In this document: piece by piece, positions 35,345 through 44,008 of the stretch
Position numbering within the stretch: the first letter of the stretch is position 1
Layout of the letters: the number at the start of each line of letters is the position of its first letter
From: Streptomyces hundungensis
GTDB taxonomy: Bacteria > Actinomycetota > Actinomycetes > Streptomycetales > Streptomycetaceae
NCBI RefSeq assembly: GCF_003627815.1
Contig: NZ_CP032698.1
Span: forward strand, 1,116,001-1,180,000
Reading direction: 5' to 3'
Length of the DNA: 64,000 nucleotides
Notes under the pieces: generated by a model
The model's database searches: none
The model's input: only the letters and a program-made list of their open reading frames with translations
What the model was told of the DNA's origin: nothing
Made by a program: the position numbers and the translations under genes

Positions 35345-35923
35345 CTACTTGGGCGACGGGCTGCTGGAGCTGTGGGGCGACGCGCTGCTGCTCGGCGGCG
35401 AGGCGTGACAGACGCCGTCCTTCACCATGTCCAGGTGCGAGGCCACGATCGGCCGGGCCGCCTTGGCGGCGGCCTGGATGTCCTTGTCCTTGCCGGAGTT
35501 CAGCTCCTTGTCGATCAGCGTGAGCGCCTCTCGATGGCCGCTGCTCATCGCCTTCAGCCAGGCGCTGTCATAGGCGGCCGTGCCGTTCATCGGCTTCAGC
35601 GCGGCGAGCTGGCGCTGTTGCGCGGCGCTGGGCTCCTTCGGCATGGAGATGTTCTTGGTCTTGGCCAGGGCGGCGCCCTTGGCGTCCAGCGCGGTGTGGT
35701 CACGCACGAGGACGTCGGCGACCTGTTTGACGCAGTCGCTCTTGGCGTGTGCGCGGGCATCCTTGCCCGCGGCGATCTCGGTCAGGTTGGACTGGTGGAC
35801 CGCCTGGAGGAAGGCCGCGTCCGGGTTGGTGGCGGGGCCGGCCGCGCCGAACGCCGCGGTCGTTCCGGTGAGGGCGAGCGCCACGGCGGCGGCCGCTGTC
35901 GCGCAGGTGTGGGTGATTCGCAT
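35345..35923 (-). CDS. Secreted DUF4142 domain protein
   Basis: 192 aa with a signal peptide (RITHTCATAAAAVALALTGTTAAFGAA, cleavage near residue 27). A helical DUF4142 domain follows (DAAFLQAVHQSNLTEIAAGKDA, then LVRDHTALDAKGAALA), a ferritin-like-bundle relative. The last ~20 residues are a Ser/Pro tail (SSSASPHSSSSPSPK), perhaps a wall-spanning linker. Function unknown. GGAGG lies 5 bases before ATG 35923. Confidence 0.85.
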   Translation of the reverse strand: MRITHTCATAAAAVALALTGTTAAFGAAGPATNPDAAFLQAVHQSNLTEIAAGKDARAHAKSDCVKQVADVLVRDHTALDAKGAALAKTKNISMPKEPSAAQQRQLAALKPMNGTAAYDSAWLKAMSSGHREALTLIDKELNSGKDKDIQAAAKAARPIVASHLDMVKDGVCHASPPSSSASPHSSSSPSPK

Positions 35924-36094
35924 GGGACCTCCACGGGTGCGTGGATCGGATGAGGGCCGCTTCGGCATCCGGACCGCGCGTCAACGCCTGTCCGGGCAGG
36001 GCCCGACCCGAGTCATCCTAGGTCGGCTCCCCGACGCCCGCCTCTCCAGATCACCGTCCGTCACCATCGCCGTGCGGCGCCCGGGCCCGCCCGC

Positions 36095-36739
36095 TCAGGG
36101 GGCCGGGTAGGGGGCGTCCTTGAGGCGCCGGGCCAAGTGGCTGACGTTCGCGGCGAGGGCGACGGTGGTCTCGGCCGTGGACTTGGGCGTCGAGTCCAGG
36201 TCGAGGTAGTCGGTCTTCTGCATGGCCTCGCCGACCCAGTAGGTGACGGCTCCCGGCGCGAGGGAGAAGCCGATGTCGTTGAGGCCCTGGAAGATGTCGG
36301 CGCTCACCTTGTGCGCGCCGTCCTCGTTGCCCACCACGCACACCGCGGCGACCTTGCCGTACATCAACGGCCGTCCCTGGTCGTCCTGTTCGGACAACTC
36401 GGCGTTCAGACGCTCCATGACCTTCTGGGCGACGCTGGAGGGGTGGCCGAGCCAGATCGGCGTCGAGATGACGAGGATGTCCGCGCCCAGGACGTGGTCG
36501 CGGATCTCCGGCCAGGCGTCGCCGTCCCCCAGGTCCGTCGAGATGCCCGGCTTGACGTCGTGGTCCACCACGCGGATCACCTTGCCGCTCACGCCGTGAT
36601 CGGCGAGCGCGGCCATCGTCTGCTCGGCGAGGAGCTGGGAGCTGGATGGGGCGGGGGACGGGGAGAGGGTGCACACGAGCGCGACGGCACGCAGCGGTAC
36701 GCGGGTCGAGGCGTTGGCCTGGGTCTGAGTCGTATCCAT
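36095..36739 (-). CDS. Flavodoxin-like FMN (NADPH-dependent) reductase family protein
   Basis: 214 aa with the flavodoxin-like fold: a first strand and phosphate loop (VALVCTLSPSPAPSSSQLL), a central ILVISTPIWLGHPSSVAQKVMERL segment that contacts flavin, and GKVAAVCVVGNEDGAHKV. It resembles WrbA/NADPH-dependent FMN reductase relatives. It probably carries FMN in the cytoplasm and transfers electrons to quinones or other small acceptors. Confidence 0.85.
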   Translation of the reverse strand: MDTTQTQANASTRVPLRAVALVCTLSPSPAPSSSQLLAEQTMAALADHGVSGKVIRVVDHDVKPGISTDLGDGDAWPEIRDHVLGADILVISTPIWLGHPSSVAQKVMERLNAELSEQDDQGRPLMYGKVAAVCVVGNEDGAHKVSADIFQGLNDIGFSLAPGAVTYWVGEAMQKTDYLDLDSTPKSTAETTVALAANVSHLARRLKDAPYPAP

Positions 36740-36851
36740 ACGGATGCCTGTTCCCCGGCTCCCGCGTTCCTATCACTGTGGTACATACAGGATATTTCGC
36801 TCGAACGGCCTGCCGCTGACACGAGCGATCCCCGGGCCCAGCAGCCGGGGT

Positions 36852-38072
36852 TCACCCCCTGCGCGGGGTGGGCTTGGTGGTGGGGGGCCACCATTCGATG
36901 AGGAGCATGGTGGCGTCGTCCCGCAGGTCGCTGGCCTCGCCGTCGAGGATGGCGTGGATGAGGCGGCGCAGTGACTCGGCGGCCAGTTCGCCCGCGGCGG
37001 TGGCCAGGATGATGGAGTCCGTGAAGCGCTCCATGCCGAACTCCTTGCCGCCCGCGGTGCGCGCCTCGGTGACGCCGTCGGTGTAGAGCAGCACGCGGTC
37101 ACCGGGCTCCAGAACCACCTCGTGGACGGCTCTGGGCTCGTCGCTGAACCGGGCCGGCAGGCCCATCGGCGGCTGGGCGGTCCGTTCGAGGGCCCCGTGC
37201 ACCACTCCCCCGTCCCGGATCAGCACGGGCGGCGGATGTCCGCAGTTGCACCAGCGGAACGTCCCCGAATCCAGGTCGAGTTGGGTGAGGATGCCGGTGC
37301 AGTACTTGTCGGGCAACCACTGGGCGAGCGCCTGGTCGATGGTCTCGACGAGGTCGATCAGGCCGAGCCCGGCCCGCCGCGCGTTACGGCATCCGGCCAG
37401 GGCGACCGAGGTCGTCAGGCCCGAGGCCAGGTCGTGGCCCATCGCGTCGAGGATCGCCGCGTGCAGGGTGGACTGGGTGAGCGAGTGGTCGAAGGCGTCG
37501 CCGCCGATCTCATAGGCGGGTTCGAGGACCGCGGTGGAGACGACGTGGTCGTTGCCGATGGTGCGCGGCGGCAGGAAGGCCCGCAGCATCTCGGCGGGGA
37601 GCTGCATGCGTTCGACGCGGGCCCGGCGGGCGAAGCTGTCGCTGTAGGCGCGCTTGGAGGTGATGGCCATCGCCACGATCCCGGTCAGCATCCGGCAGCG
37701 GCGCAGCCGTACGGTGTCCGTGGAGCAGGTCCGTACGCCCATCACGCCGAGCCGTTCGGCTCCGTCGACCACGGGCAGCCACAGACACAGGACGCCGGTG
37801 TCCACGTCCTCCACCCGCAGCGAAACGGTCCGGTAGCACCAGCCGGCGACGGTCTCGTCGATGTCCAGGGCCGGCAGCCCGTCGGTGAGGGCGACCAGTC
37901 GGCGCTGCTGGAGGTCGGTCAGATAGATGACGACCTCGCCCAGGCCCAGCGCCTCGGCGCAGCGGTTGACCAGTACCGGTAGTCCCATCGGCGAGGCGCT
38001 GTGGGCCTGCGCGAGCAGCTCCTCCAGGAGACGCTCCCCGCCACCGGCCTGCCCGGCGTGGTGCCCGCTCAT
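36852..38072 (-). CDS. GAF - SpoIIE (PP2C-type) protein phosphatase
   Basis: 406 aa. The N-terminal ~160 residues look like a GAF sensor (LVNRCAEALGLGEVVIYLTDL). The PP2C-type SpoIIE domain follows, with metal-site signatures YEIGGDAFD, AILDAMGHDLASG, and LYTDGVTEART...DLRDDATMLLIE. Such phosphatases dephosphorylate anti-sigma antagonists (STAS proteins) in partner switching, releasing SigB-type factors. The ATG at 38072 is preceded by GGGAGG. Neighbouring sigma factors at 34295 and 44009 are possible final targets. Confidence 0.9.
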   Translation of the reverse strand: MSGHHAGQAGGGERLLEELLAQAHSASPMGLPVLVNRCAEALGLGEVVIYLTDLQQRRLVALTDGLPALDIDETVAGWCYRTVSLRVEDVDTGVLCLWLPVVDGAERLGVMGVRTCSTDTVRLRRCRMLTGIVAMAITSKRAYSDSFARRARVERMQLPAEMLRAFLPPRTIGNDHVVSTAVLEPAYEIGGDAFDHSLTQSTLHAAILDAMGHDLASGLTTSVALAGCRNARRAGLGLIDLVETIDQALAQWLPDKYCTGILTQLDLDSGTFRWCNCGHPPPVLIRDGGVVHGALERTAQPPMGLPARFSDEPRAVHEVVLEPGDRVLLYTDGVTEARTAGGKEFGMERFTDSIILATAAGELAAESLRRLIHAILDGEASDLRDDATMLLIEWWPPTTKPTPRRG

Positions 38073-38246
38073 GGCCGACCACCTCCCTCTTGTCAGGCAG
38101 TCAAACACCCCGCTCCCCGTCCCGCCTGTCGCGAGGGGCCCCGGCCGGCCGAGGGGGAGCCCGGGCGGCCCGGTGGCCCGTGCGGGACCGGCGCCGCGGG
38201 CCGGCTTCGGGCATCTCGGCCATCCGGGGAACGCCGGGCCCTTCGG

Positions 38247-40340
38247 TCAGGGCCCGCCGTGTACGCGGTCGGGGGTGAGCGGGAGTTCCCGATGGCGCAC
38301 GCCCGTGGCGTGGTGGACCGCGTTGCCGATGGCGGCGGCCGTGCCGACGATGCCGATCTCGCCGATGCCCTTGCTGCCCATCGGGTTGAGGTGGTCGTCC
38401 TTCTCGTCGATCCAGTGCGCCTCGATGGCGGGGACGTCGGCGTGCGCGGGCACGTGGTAGCCCGCGAGGTCGTTGCCGAGGAACGCGCCGGACGCCGGAT
38501 CCAGGCTGCCGCGCTCGGTGAGCGCCATGCCGAGTCCCATCACCATGCCGCCGATGAACTGGGACCTGGCGGTCCGCGCGTTGAGGATCCGCCCGGCCGC
38601 GTACACGCCGAGCAGCCGCCGCACCCGTACCTCACCGGTGTCCGTGTCGACCGCCACCTCCGCGAAGTGGGCGCCGAAGGCGTGCCGGGCGTACGGGGAC
38701 TCCGCGTCGGCCGAGCCCTCGGTGTCGGCGGAGGCCGTGAGGCCCTCGGGCGGCAACGGGCCGGTGCGCTCCTGGAGTTGGCGTGAGAGCGAGCGGCACG
38801 CCTCGTGTACGGCCCAGCCCCAGGAGGCGGTGCCGGAGGAGCCGCCGGCGAGCGGTGCCCGGGGCAGGCCCGTGGTGCCGATCTCGGTGCGGACCGCCTC
38901 CACGCCGACGCCGAGCGCCTGCGCCGCGACCTGAGCGAGGACGGTACGGGCCCCGGTTCCGATGTCGGTGGCGTTCACCCGCACCACATGGAGCCCGTCG
39001 GGGTGGGCGGTGACGGTGGCGCGGCTGGGCGAGACGAGGACCGGATAGGTGGCGGCGGCCACCCCGGTGCCCAGGAGCTGGTGGCCCGAACGGCGCCTTC
39101 CCGGCCGGGGGTCGCGCTCCGCCCAGCCGAACCGCTCGGCTCCCTCGCGCAGGCACTCCACGAGGTGGCGGCTGCTGAACGGCCGCCCGCTGTCCGGCTC
39201 TTGATCCGGTTCGTTGCGGATCCTGAGCTCGATGGGGTCCATGCCGAGGGCGTCGGCGAGTTCGTCGACCGCGGACTCCAGCGCGTACATGCCCGGTGCC
39301 TCTCCGGGCGCGCGCATCCAGGAGGGCGTGGGGACGTCCAGGGCGGCGACCCGGTGCGAGGTGAGGATGCTCCCGCCGGCGTACATGACGCGGGCGGGCA
39401 CGGCCGCCTGCTCGACGAACTCCTTGACCCGCGAGGTATGGGTGGTGACCTCGTGGATCACGGAGAGGAGGGTGCCGTCCGGTTGGGCGCCGAGCCGCAA
39501 CCGGTGGTCGGTGGGCGCGCGATGGCCGACCAGCTCGGGCAACAGCCGCCTGGCGAGGGCGAGTTTGACGGGCCGCCCGGTGTGCAGGGAGGCCATGGCG
39601 GCGAGCACGACGTGCGGCCTGGGCGTGCCCTTGGAGCCGAAGCCGCCGCCCACGTGCTCGCTGACGACCGTGACCCGGTCCTCGTCCAGCTTGAACAGCC
39701 CGGCCAGGACGGCGCGTACGGTGTCGGCGCCCTGGCTGGTGTCGTACGCCGTGAGGCGGCCGTCGTGCCAGCGGGCGGTCGCCCCGTGCGGCTCCATCGG
39801 GTGGTTGTGCAAAGGGGGCACCCGGTAGCGCACGTCGACGGTGACGGGCGCGGCGGCGAAGGCGGCTTCCGGGTCGCCCTGTCGGCGTTCCGCGGGGTGG
39901 CCGCCGTTGGCCTCCTCGGGGCGGTAGGCGTCCGCCAGATGGTCGTCGAGGACGGCGGCGTGCGGCTCGGTCTCGTACGTGACGCGCACGGCCTGCGCCG
40001 CGGCGCGCGCCGCCTCCAGGGTCTCGGCGACCACCAGGGCGATGGGCCATCCGTGGTGCGGGACCCGGAAGTCCTGGAGGACGGCGAGCGTCGGGTCGTC
40101 GGATTCGGCGAGCCGGGGCGCGGTGTCGGGGGTGAGGACGGCGAGCACACCGGGCAGGTCGAGCGCGGCCGCGGTGTCGAGCGAGCTGACCCGGCCTCGC
40201 GCGACGGTGGCCGTGACCGGCCAGGCGTGGACGCACCCCGGCGGTGTGTACTCGGTGGCGTACAGCGCCTCGCCGGTCACTTTCGCGTGGCCCTCGCGGC
40301 GTTCAATGGGTGCGCCGAGCGCGTTCGCTTGCGAAGCCAT
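38247..40340 (-). CDS. Molybdopterin-binding large subunit, xanthine dehydrogenase family (PaoC/YagR-like)
   Basis: 697 aa. It has a fused aldehyde-oxidase a/b-hammerhead domain (about 15-125) and molybdopterin-binding domains. Motifs include GGGFGSKGTPRPHVVLAA, PLAGGSSGTASWG and the C-terminal SKGIGEIGIVGTA, where Glu is the expected catalytic base. Length and motifs fit PaoC of the E. coli PaoABC aldehyde oxidoreductase. It is the last gene of a three-gene operon. No XdhC/MocA-type cofactor insertion gene is present nearby. Confidence 0.9.
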   Translation of the reverse strand: MASQANALGAPIERREGHAKVTGEALYATEYTPPGCVHAWPVTATVARGRVSSLDTAAALDLPGVLAVLTPDTAPRLAESDDPTLAVLQDFRVPHHGWPIALVVAETLEAARAAAQAVRVTYETEPHAAVLDDHLADAYRPEEANGGHPAERRQGDPEAAFAAAPVTVDVRYRVPPLHNHPMEPHGATARWHDGRLTAYDTSQGADTVRAVLAGLFKLDEDRVTVVSEHVGGGFGSKGTPRPHVVLAAMASLHTGRPVKLALARRLLPELVGHRAPTDHRLRLGAQPDGTLLSVIHEVTTHTSRVKEFVEQAAVPARVMYAGGSILTSHRVAALDVPTPSWMRAPGEAPGMYALESAVDELADALGMDPIELRIRNEPDQEPDSGRPFSSRHLVECLREGAERFGWAERDPRPGRRRSGHQLLGTGVAAATYPVLVSPSRATVTAHPDGLHVVRVNATDIGTGARTVLAQVAAQALGVGVEAVRTEIGTTGLPRAPLAGGSSGTASWGWAVHEACRSLSRQLQERTGPLPPEGLTASADTEGSADAESPYARHAFGAHFAEVAVDTDTGEVRVRRLLGVYAAGRILNARTARSQFIGGMVMGLGMALTERGSLDPASGAFLGNDLAGYHVPAHADVPAIEAHWIDEKDDHLNPMGSKGIGEIGIVGTAAAIGNAVHHATGVRHRELPLTPDRVHGGP

Positions 40341-40395
40341 GGCGGTTCTCCTCCCGGACGGGTCAGGGGGCGGGCCTCGTCGGAGGCGGCGGCGG

Positions 40396-41382
40396 TCAGG
40401 CCGAAGTGGTCAGCGAGCCCAGCACATGGGTGGCCAGGTCGCGGGCGAGCGTCACCTTGTAGGCGTTGTCCCGCAGGGGTACGGCCTCGTCGAGCTCGGC
40501 CCGCACCGCGTCCGCGAAGGCCTCGGGGCTCGGCCGGGTGCCCAGGAGCGCGGCCTCGGTGCGCCGGGCGCGCCAGGGCCGGTGGGCGAGGCCGCCGAAG
40601 GCGATGCCGGCGTGCCGGATCTCGCCGTCCTCCATGTGGAGCACCGCGGCCACGGAGGCGAGGGCGAAGGCGTACGAGGCCCGTTCGCGCACCTTGCGGT
40701 AGCGGGAGACGGCTCCGTCGGGGAGCGGAGGCACCAGGACGCCGGTGATCAGTTCCCCGGGGCGGATCACGGTGTCCTGTTCGGGGTGGTCGCCGGGCAG
40801 CCGGTGGAACTCGGTCACGGGGACGGTCCTGCCGCCTCCGGGTCCGGCCAGTTCCACGACGGCGTCGCTCGCCGCGAGCGCCACGCACAGGTCCGAGGGG
40901 TGGGTGGCCACGCAGTGCGGCGAGTGGCCGAGGACGGCGTGGTCGTGGTTGAGGCCGTCGATCGCCGCGCAACCGCTTCCCGGCACCCGTTTGTTGCAGG
41001 GTTGCGCCAGGTCCTGGAAGTAGGGGCAGCGGGTGCGCTGGAGGAGGTTTCCGCCGGTGGTGGCCATGTTGCGCAGCTGGCCGGAGGCGCCGCTGAGGAC
41101 GGCCTGCGAGAGCAGGGGGTGGCGCTCGCGGATCAGGGGGTGGGCGGCGAGGTCGCTGTTGCGTACGGTCGCCCCGATGCGCAGCGTGCCGTCGGGGCGT
41201 TCCTCCACCTGGTCCAGGGGGAGGCGGGTGATGTCGACGAGGACCTCGGGGCGTTCCACGCCTAGCTTCATCAGGTCGACCAGGTTGGTGCCGCCGCCGA
41301 GATAGCGGGCTTCGTCGCGGCCGCCGTGGGCTGCCGCGGCCTCTTCCACGCTGTGCGCGCGGAGGTAGGACACGGGCTTCAC
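40396..41382 (-). CDS. FAD-binding subunit with extra Fe-S motif, xanthine dehydrogenase family (PaoB/YagS-like)
   Basis: 328 aa from GTG 41382, which overlaps the upstream stop by 4 bases (GTGA). FAD signatures are YLGGGTNLVDLMKLGVE and MATTGGNLLQRTRC. The following Cys-rich segment (RCPYFQDLAQPCNKR, GSGC, HC, DLC) matches the insertion of PaoB that carries a [4Fe-4S] cluster in addition to FAD. This marks the complex as PaoABC-like rather than ordinary xanthine dehydrogenase. Confidence 0.9.
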   Translation of the reverse strand: MKPVSYLRAHSVEEAAAAHGGRDEARYLGGGTNLVDLMKLGVERPEVLVDITRLPLDQVEERPDGTLRIGATVRNSDLAAHPLIRERHPLLSQAVLSGASGQLRNMATTGGNLLQRTRCPYFQDLAQPCNKRVPGSGCAAIDGLNHDHAVLGHSPHCVATHPSDLCVALAASDAVVELAGPGGGRTVPVTEFHRLPGDHPEQDTVIRPGELITGVLVPPLPDGAVSRYRKVRERASYAFALASVAAVLHMEDGEIRHAGIAFGGLAHRPWRARRTEAALLGTRPSPEAFADAVRAELDEAVPLRDNAYKVTLARDLATHVLGSLTTSA

Positions 41383-41993
41383 GTGATCACGTCCCGCACC
41401 GCCTCGACGATGTGCGGATAGGCGCCGCACCGGCACAGGTTGCCGCTGAGCCGTTCGCGGATCTCCTCGTCGGTCAGCGGCACCGGGCCGCCGGGCGCCC
41501 GCTCCGGCTCGGTGACCACGGACGGCTCGCCGGACTCGGCCTCGGCCAGCATGCCGACGGCCGAGCACAACTGGCCCGGCGTGCAGTAGCCGCACTGGAA
41601 GGCGTCGCGTTCCAGGAAGGCGCGCTGGAGCGGGTGGAGGTCGCCGTTCGTGCCGTCCGTCTCCGCCAGTCCCTCGACGGTCACGACGTCGCAGCCGTCC
41701 ATCGCGACGGCGAGAAGGAGACAACTGTTGGCACGCCGGCCGTCCACCAGCACCGTGCACGCCCCGCACTGGCCGTGATCGCAGCCCTTCTTGGAGCCCG
41801 TCAGGGCGAGCCGCTCACGCAAGAGGTCGAGCAAGGTGGTGCGGTGGTCGACCTCGACCGCGTGGGAGGCGCCGTTCACGCGCAGGGTCACCTGCGATCC
41901 GGTGGCGCCGGAGGGGGAGTCCTTGGGGCGGGGCCAGGGCGCGTATCGCACCGCCGTCCCGGGGCCGCTGCGGGGCCCCTCGCTGCTTTCCAT
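41379..41993 (-). CDS. [2Fe-2S] small subunit, xanthine dehydrogenase family (PaoA/YagT-like)
   Basis: 204 aa. The plant-type cluster motif is GCDHGQCGACTVLVDG with a fourth Cys in NSCLLL. The second cluster uses CGYCTPGQLC and LCRCGAY. The first ~33 residues are polar and Pro/Gly-rich and do not look like a twin-arginine signal, unlike E. coli PaoA, so the complex is probably cytoplasmic. First gene of the operon; AGAGGA lies about 5 bases before the ATG. Confidence 0.9.
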   Translation of the reverse strand: MESSEGPRSGPGTAVRYAPWPRPKDSPSGATGSQVTLRVNGASHAVEVDHRTTLLDLLRERLALTGSKKGCDHGQCGACTVLVDGRRANSCLLLAVAMDGCDVVTVEGLAETDGTNGDLHPLQRAFLERDAFQCGYCTPGQLCSAVGMLAEAESGEPSVVTEPERAPGGPVPLTDEEIRERLSGNLCRCGAYPHIVEAVRDVIT

Positions 41994-42138
41994 CGTTCCT
42001 CTGTCTCTCGATCCGGACGGCCGGCCGCCGCCCGCACCACCAGCCTCGTACAGCCGGCCCCCTCCGGCATCCCGACGGCCCTTCGCCCGGGCGGGGGCGA
42101 CCCGTCCCGGATCGCCCCGTTCCGTGCGCCGCCGGCTC

Positions 42139-42609
42139 TCAGCTGCTCTCCGCCCGGAACATCCAGGCGTGCTTCTCCAGATCGCCCGTCACGGCGATGA
42201 GCAGGTCCTGGGTCACCGGGTCGGGCTCGTCGGTGGAGGCGATGCGTTCGCGCATCCGCTCCACGATCCTGCCGAGCGCCACGACCATGACCTCGACCGC
42301 TTCGGAGTCCTTGATCCAGCCCTCGGGCACCGTGCCGATCGCGCTGCTCCCGGCGACGGTCGCGGCGCGCCCGTCGGGGTTCACGCCGAGCGCGGAGGCA
42401 CGCTCGGCCACTGTGTCCGAGTGCTGGCGCGCCGTGGCCACCACATCGTCGAGCTGAAGGTGTACGGAGCGAAAGCGCGGGCCGACCACGTTCCAGTGCA
42501 CCTGCTTCGCCACGAGCGACAGGTCGACCAGATCGACGAGGGCGCCCTGGAGGGCCGGGCCGACAACCTTCAGTTCCGCATCCGACAGCGAACTCTTCAC
42601 GACAGACAC
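42139..42609 (-). CDS. Dps-family ferritin-like DNA-protecting protein
   Basis: 156 aa from GTG 42609 (VSVVKSSLSDAE), chosen because GGAG lies 7 bases upstream; an upstream in-frame GTG at 42642 has no ribosome site. The Dps signature is VAKQVHWNVVGPRFRSVHLQLDDVVATARQHSDTVAERASALG, with the intersubunit ferroxidase residues His, His, Asp and Glu. Dps dodecamers store iron and shield DNA in stress. An inverted repeat lies in its leader (42644-42662). Confidence 0.92.
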   Translation of the reverse strand: MSVVKSSLSDAELKVVGPALQGALVDLVDLSLVAKQVHWNVVGPRFRSVHLQLDDVVATARQHSDTVAERASALGVNPDGRAATVAGSSAIGTVPEGWIKDSEAVEVMVVALGRIVERMRERIASTDEPDPVTQDLLIAVTGDLEKHAWMFRAESS

Positions 42610-42643
42610 CGCTTCACTCCATTTCGCATGACGGCTATTCACC

Positions 42644-42662
42644 CGGACCGTTCACCGGTCCG
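42644..42662. promoter_or_regulatory. Inverted repeat in the dps leader
   Basis: CGGACCG (42644-42650) and CGGTCCG (42656-42662) are perfect arms with a 5-base spacer, 35 bases upstream of the dps start. It could be an operator or leader stem. Confidence 0.4.
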
Positions 42663-42699
42663 ATATGTCGCCTTCCTCGAAAAGCGGGACGCAAACCGG

Positions 42700-42747
42700 G
42701 GGCACGGAAAAAAGAAAGGTGGCCCGCCGGATGTCCGGCGGGCCACC
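42700..42747 (-). terminator. Rho-independent terminator after the PRC-barrel gene
   Basis: A 14-bp perfect stem (42718-42731 with 42734-42747; GGTGGCCCGCCGGA on one arm) is followed on the minus strand by a U-rich tail (TTTCTTTTTTCC). It lies 24 bases beyond the PRC gene stop, and is the most canonical intrinsic terminator in the window. Confidence 0.88.
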
Positions 42748-42771
42748 AACCATGCGGTGCGGCAAGGGAAT

Positions 42772-43122
42772 TCACAGAAGAGGAGCGCCGTAGTAACGGC
42801 CCACCAGATCGCGGTAACCGGGGTCGTCGAGATGGGTCGCGGGTTCGAACTCCGGGGAATCCTTCACCTGTTCCCGGGTGAGGGCGACATGGATCCGCTT
42901 GTCGTCCTGGTCGAGCCGGGTGACGGTGCCGGCCGGCAGCAAGACCCGCTTGCCGAAGATCCACGGCCCGGTGTCGACCACCAGGTGCGCGGAGCCGACC
43001 TCATCGGAGTGGTTGTCCACCTTGCCGATGTCGCCGTCCGCCGCCTCGACCTTCCAGCCGCGCAGATCCACCCCGGCGAGATGGCCGCTGGTGTCCTTGA
43101 AACCCCACAGGTCCTCGTTCAT
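42772..43122 (-). CDS. PRC-barrel domain protein
   Basis: 116 aa with the PRC-barrel start LRGWKVEAADGDIGKVDNHSDEVG and the WIFGKRVLLPAGTVTRLD strand pair. The C-terminus is a charged tail. PRC-barrel proteins of this size are abundant in Streptomyces stress regions; roles in RNA metabolism or photosynthetic assembly are known for other members only. AGAGGA lies about 11 bases before ATG 43122. Confidence 0.88.
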   Translation of the reverse strand: MNEDLWGFKDTSGHLAGVDLRGWKVEAADGDIGKVDNHSDEVGSAHLVVDTGPWIFGKRVLLPAGTVTRLDQDDKRIHVALTREQVKDSPEFEPATHLDDPGYRDLVGRYYGAPLL

Positions 43123-43227
43123 CGCAGGATGTCCTCTTTCCGTTTCGGGTATCGCGTCCGGGCGTGCGCCGCGTCCCCGATCGTCCGCCGCTCGCGCACG
43201 TCCGTCGGGTGGGCGCGTCGCCCGGGA

Positions 43228-43401
43228 TCAGCGGTGGTAGGCGTCGTTCGCCTTCTGCTTCTCCTCGCGGGTTTCGCCCTTGACCTGGTCGATACGACCC
43301 TCCGCGGTGAGCCGTTCGTTTCCCGTGATGCGGCCGATCAGTTCCTTGGCCTTGCCCTTGGCCTGCTCGGCCTTGGCACCGGCGTTCTCTTCGGCGGACA
43401 T
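43228..43401 (-). CDS. CsbD-family stress protein
   Basis: 57 aa, highly charged and helical: AKAEQAKGKAKELIGRITGN, then RIDQVKGETREEKQKANDAY. It matches the CsbD pattern, small proteins under general-stress sigma control in other bacteria. GGAGG lies 9 bases before ATG 43401. Confidence 0.88.
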   Translation of the reverse strand: MSAEENAGAKAEQAKGKAKELIGRITGNERLTAEGRIDQVKGETREEKQKANDAYHR

Positions 43402-43480
43402 GGCGTCGCCTCCAGAATGAATTCTTCGTAGGTACAGCTTGCGCCTGGCCGATTCGGCGGATTTCAAACGGGGTGGCGGG

Positions 43481-43900
43481 TCATCCGGCGGCCAGGACTT
43501 CGGCGAGAAAGGCATCGACGTCGACCGTTTCCGCGCCCCGGGGCACGATCTCGTACGCACGCTCCAGGAAGTCGCGCAGGGCGGGCTCCCAGGCGCAGAA
43601 CACCGCGCGGCCCCATTCGCCGTCGAGCCCGCATCCCGCGAGCTCGATACGCACCTCGCGCCGGCCCGCATCGGTGTGCGGAGCGACCCGGACGTCTCCG
43701 TCGCCGGCCTCCTGCCACAGGCCCCGGGCCAGCAGGTCCCGCTCGATCGTCCAGGCGACGGCCACGTCCTCCTGGAGCTCGAAGCAGACGCGGACCGCGA
43801 AGGGGTCGTCGGCCTCGTAGAGGAGCCGCGTCACCACGGGGACACGCTCCGATTGGTCGATCTCCAGGTTCATGAACACGGTCTCGCACAGGGAACTCAC
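43481..43900 (-). CDS. SsgA-family (SALP) sporulation/cell-division regulator
   Basis: 139 aa from GTG 43900, which has GGAGG 8 bases upstream; ATG 43873 has none. The SsgA-like pattern includes LLYEADDPFAVRVCFELQ, VAWTIERDLLARGL, GDGDVRV and FLERAYEIVPRGAE. SALPs occur in sporulating actinomycetes and guide septum and spore-wall formation. The middle is slightly divergent from SsgB, so I assign no specific member. Confidence 0.86.
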   Translation of the reverse strand: MSSLCETVFMNLEIDQSERVPVVTRLLYEADDPFAVRVCFELQEDVAVAWTIERDLLARGLWQEAGDGDVRVAPHTDAGRREVRIELAGCGLDGEWGRAVFCAWEPALRDFLERAYEIVPRGAETVDVDAFLAEVLAAG

Positions 43901-44008
43901 GGATCGCCTCCAGCATCCGGGCTCGGGCGGACGGCCACCCGCCCGTGGGGGAATCCATCCGCGGCGGGACCCGGCCCGCCTCGGGCCCCGCCGCGGCACC
44001 GCCTGAAC

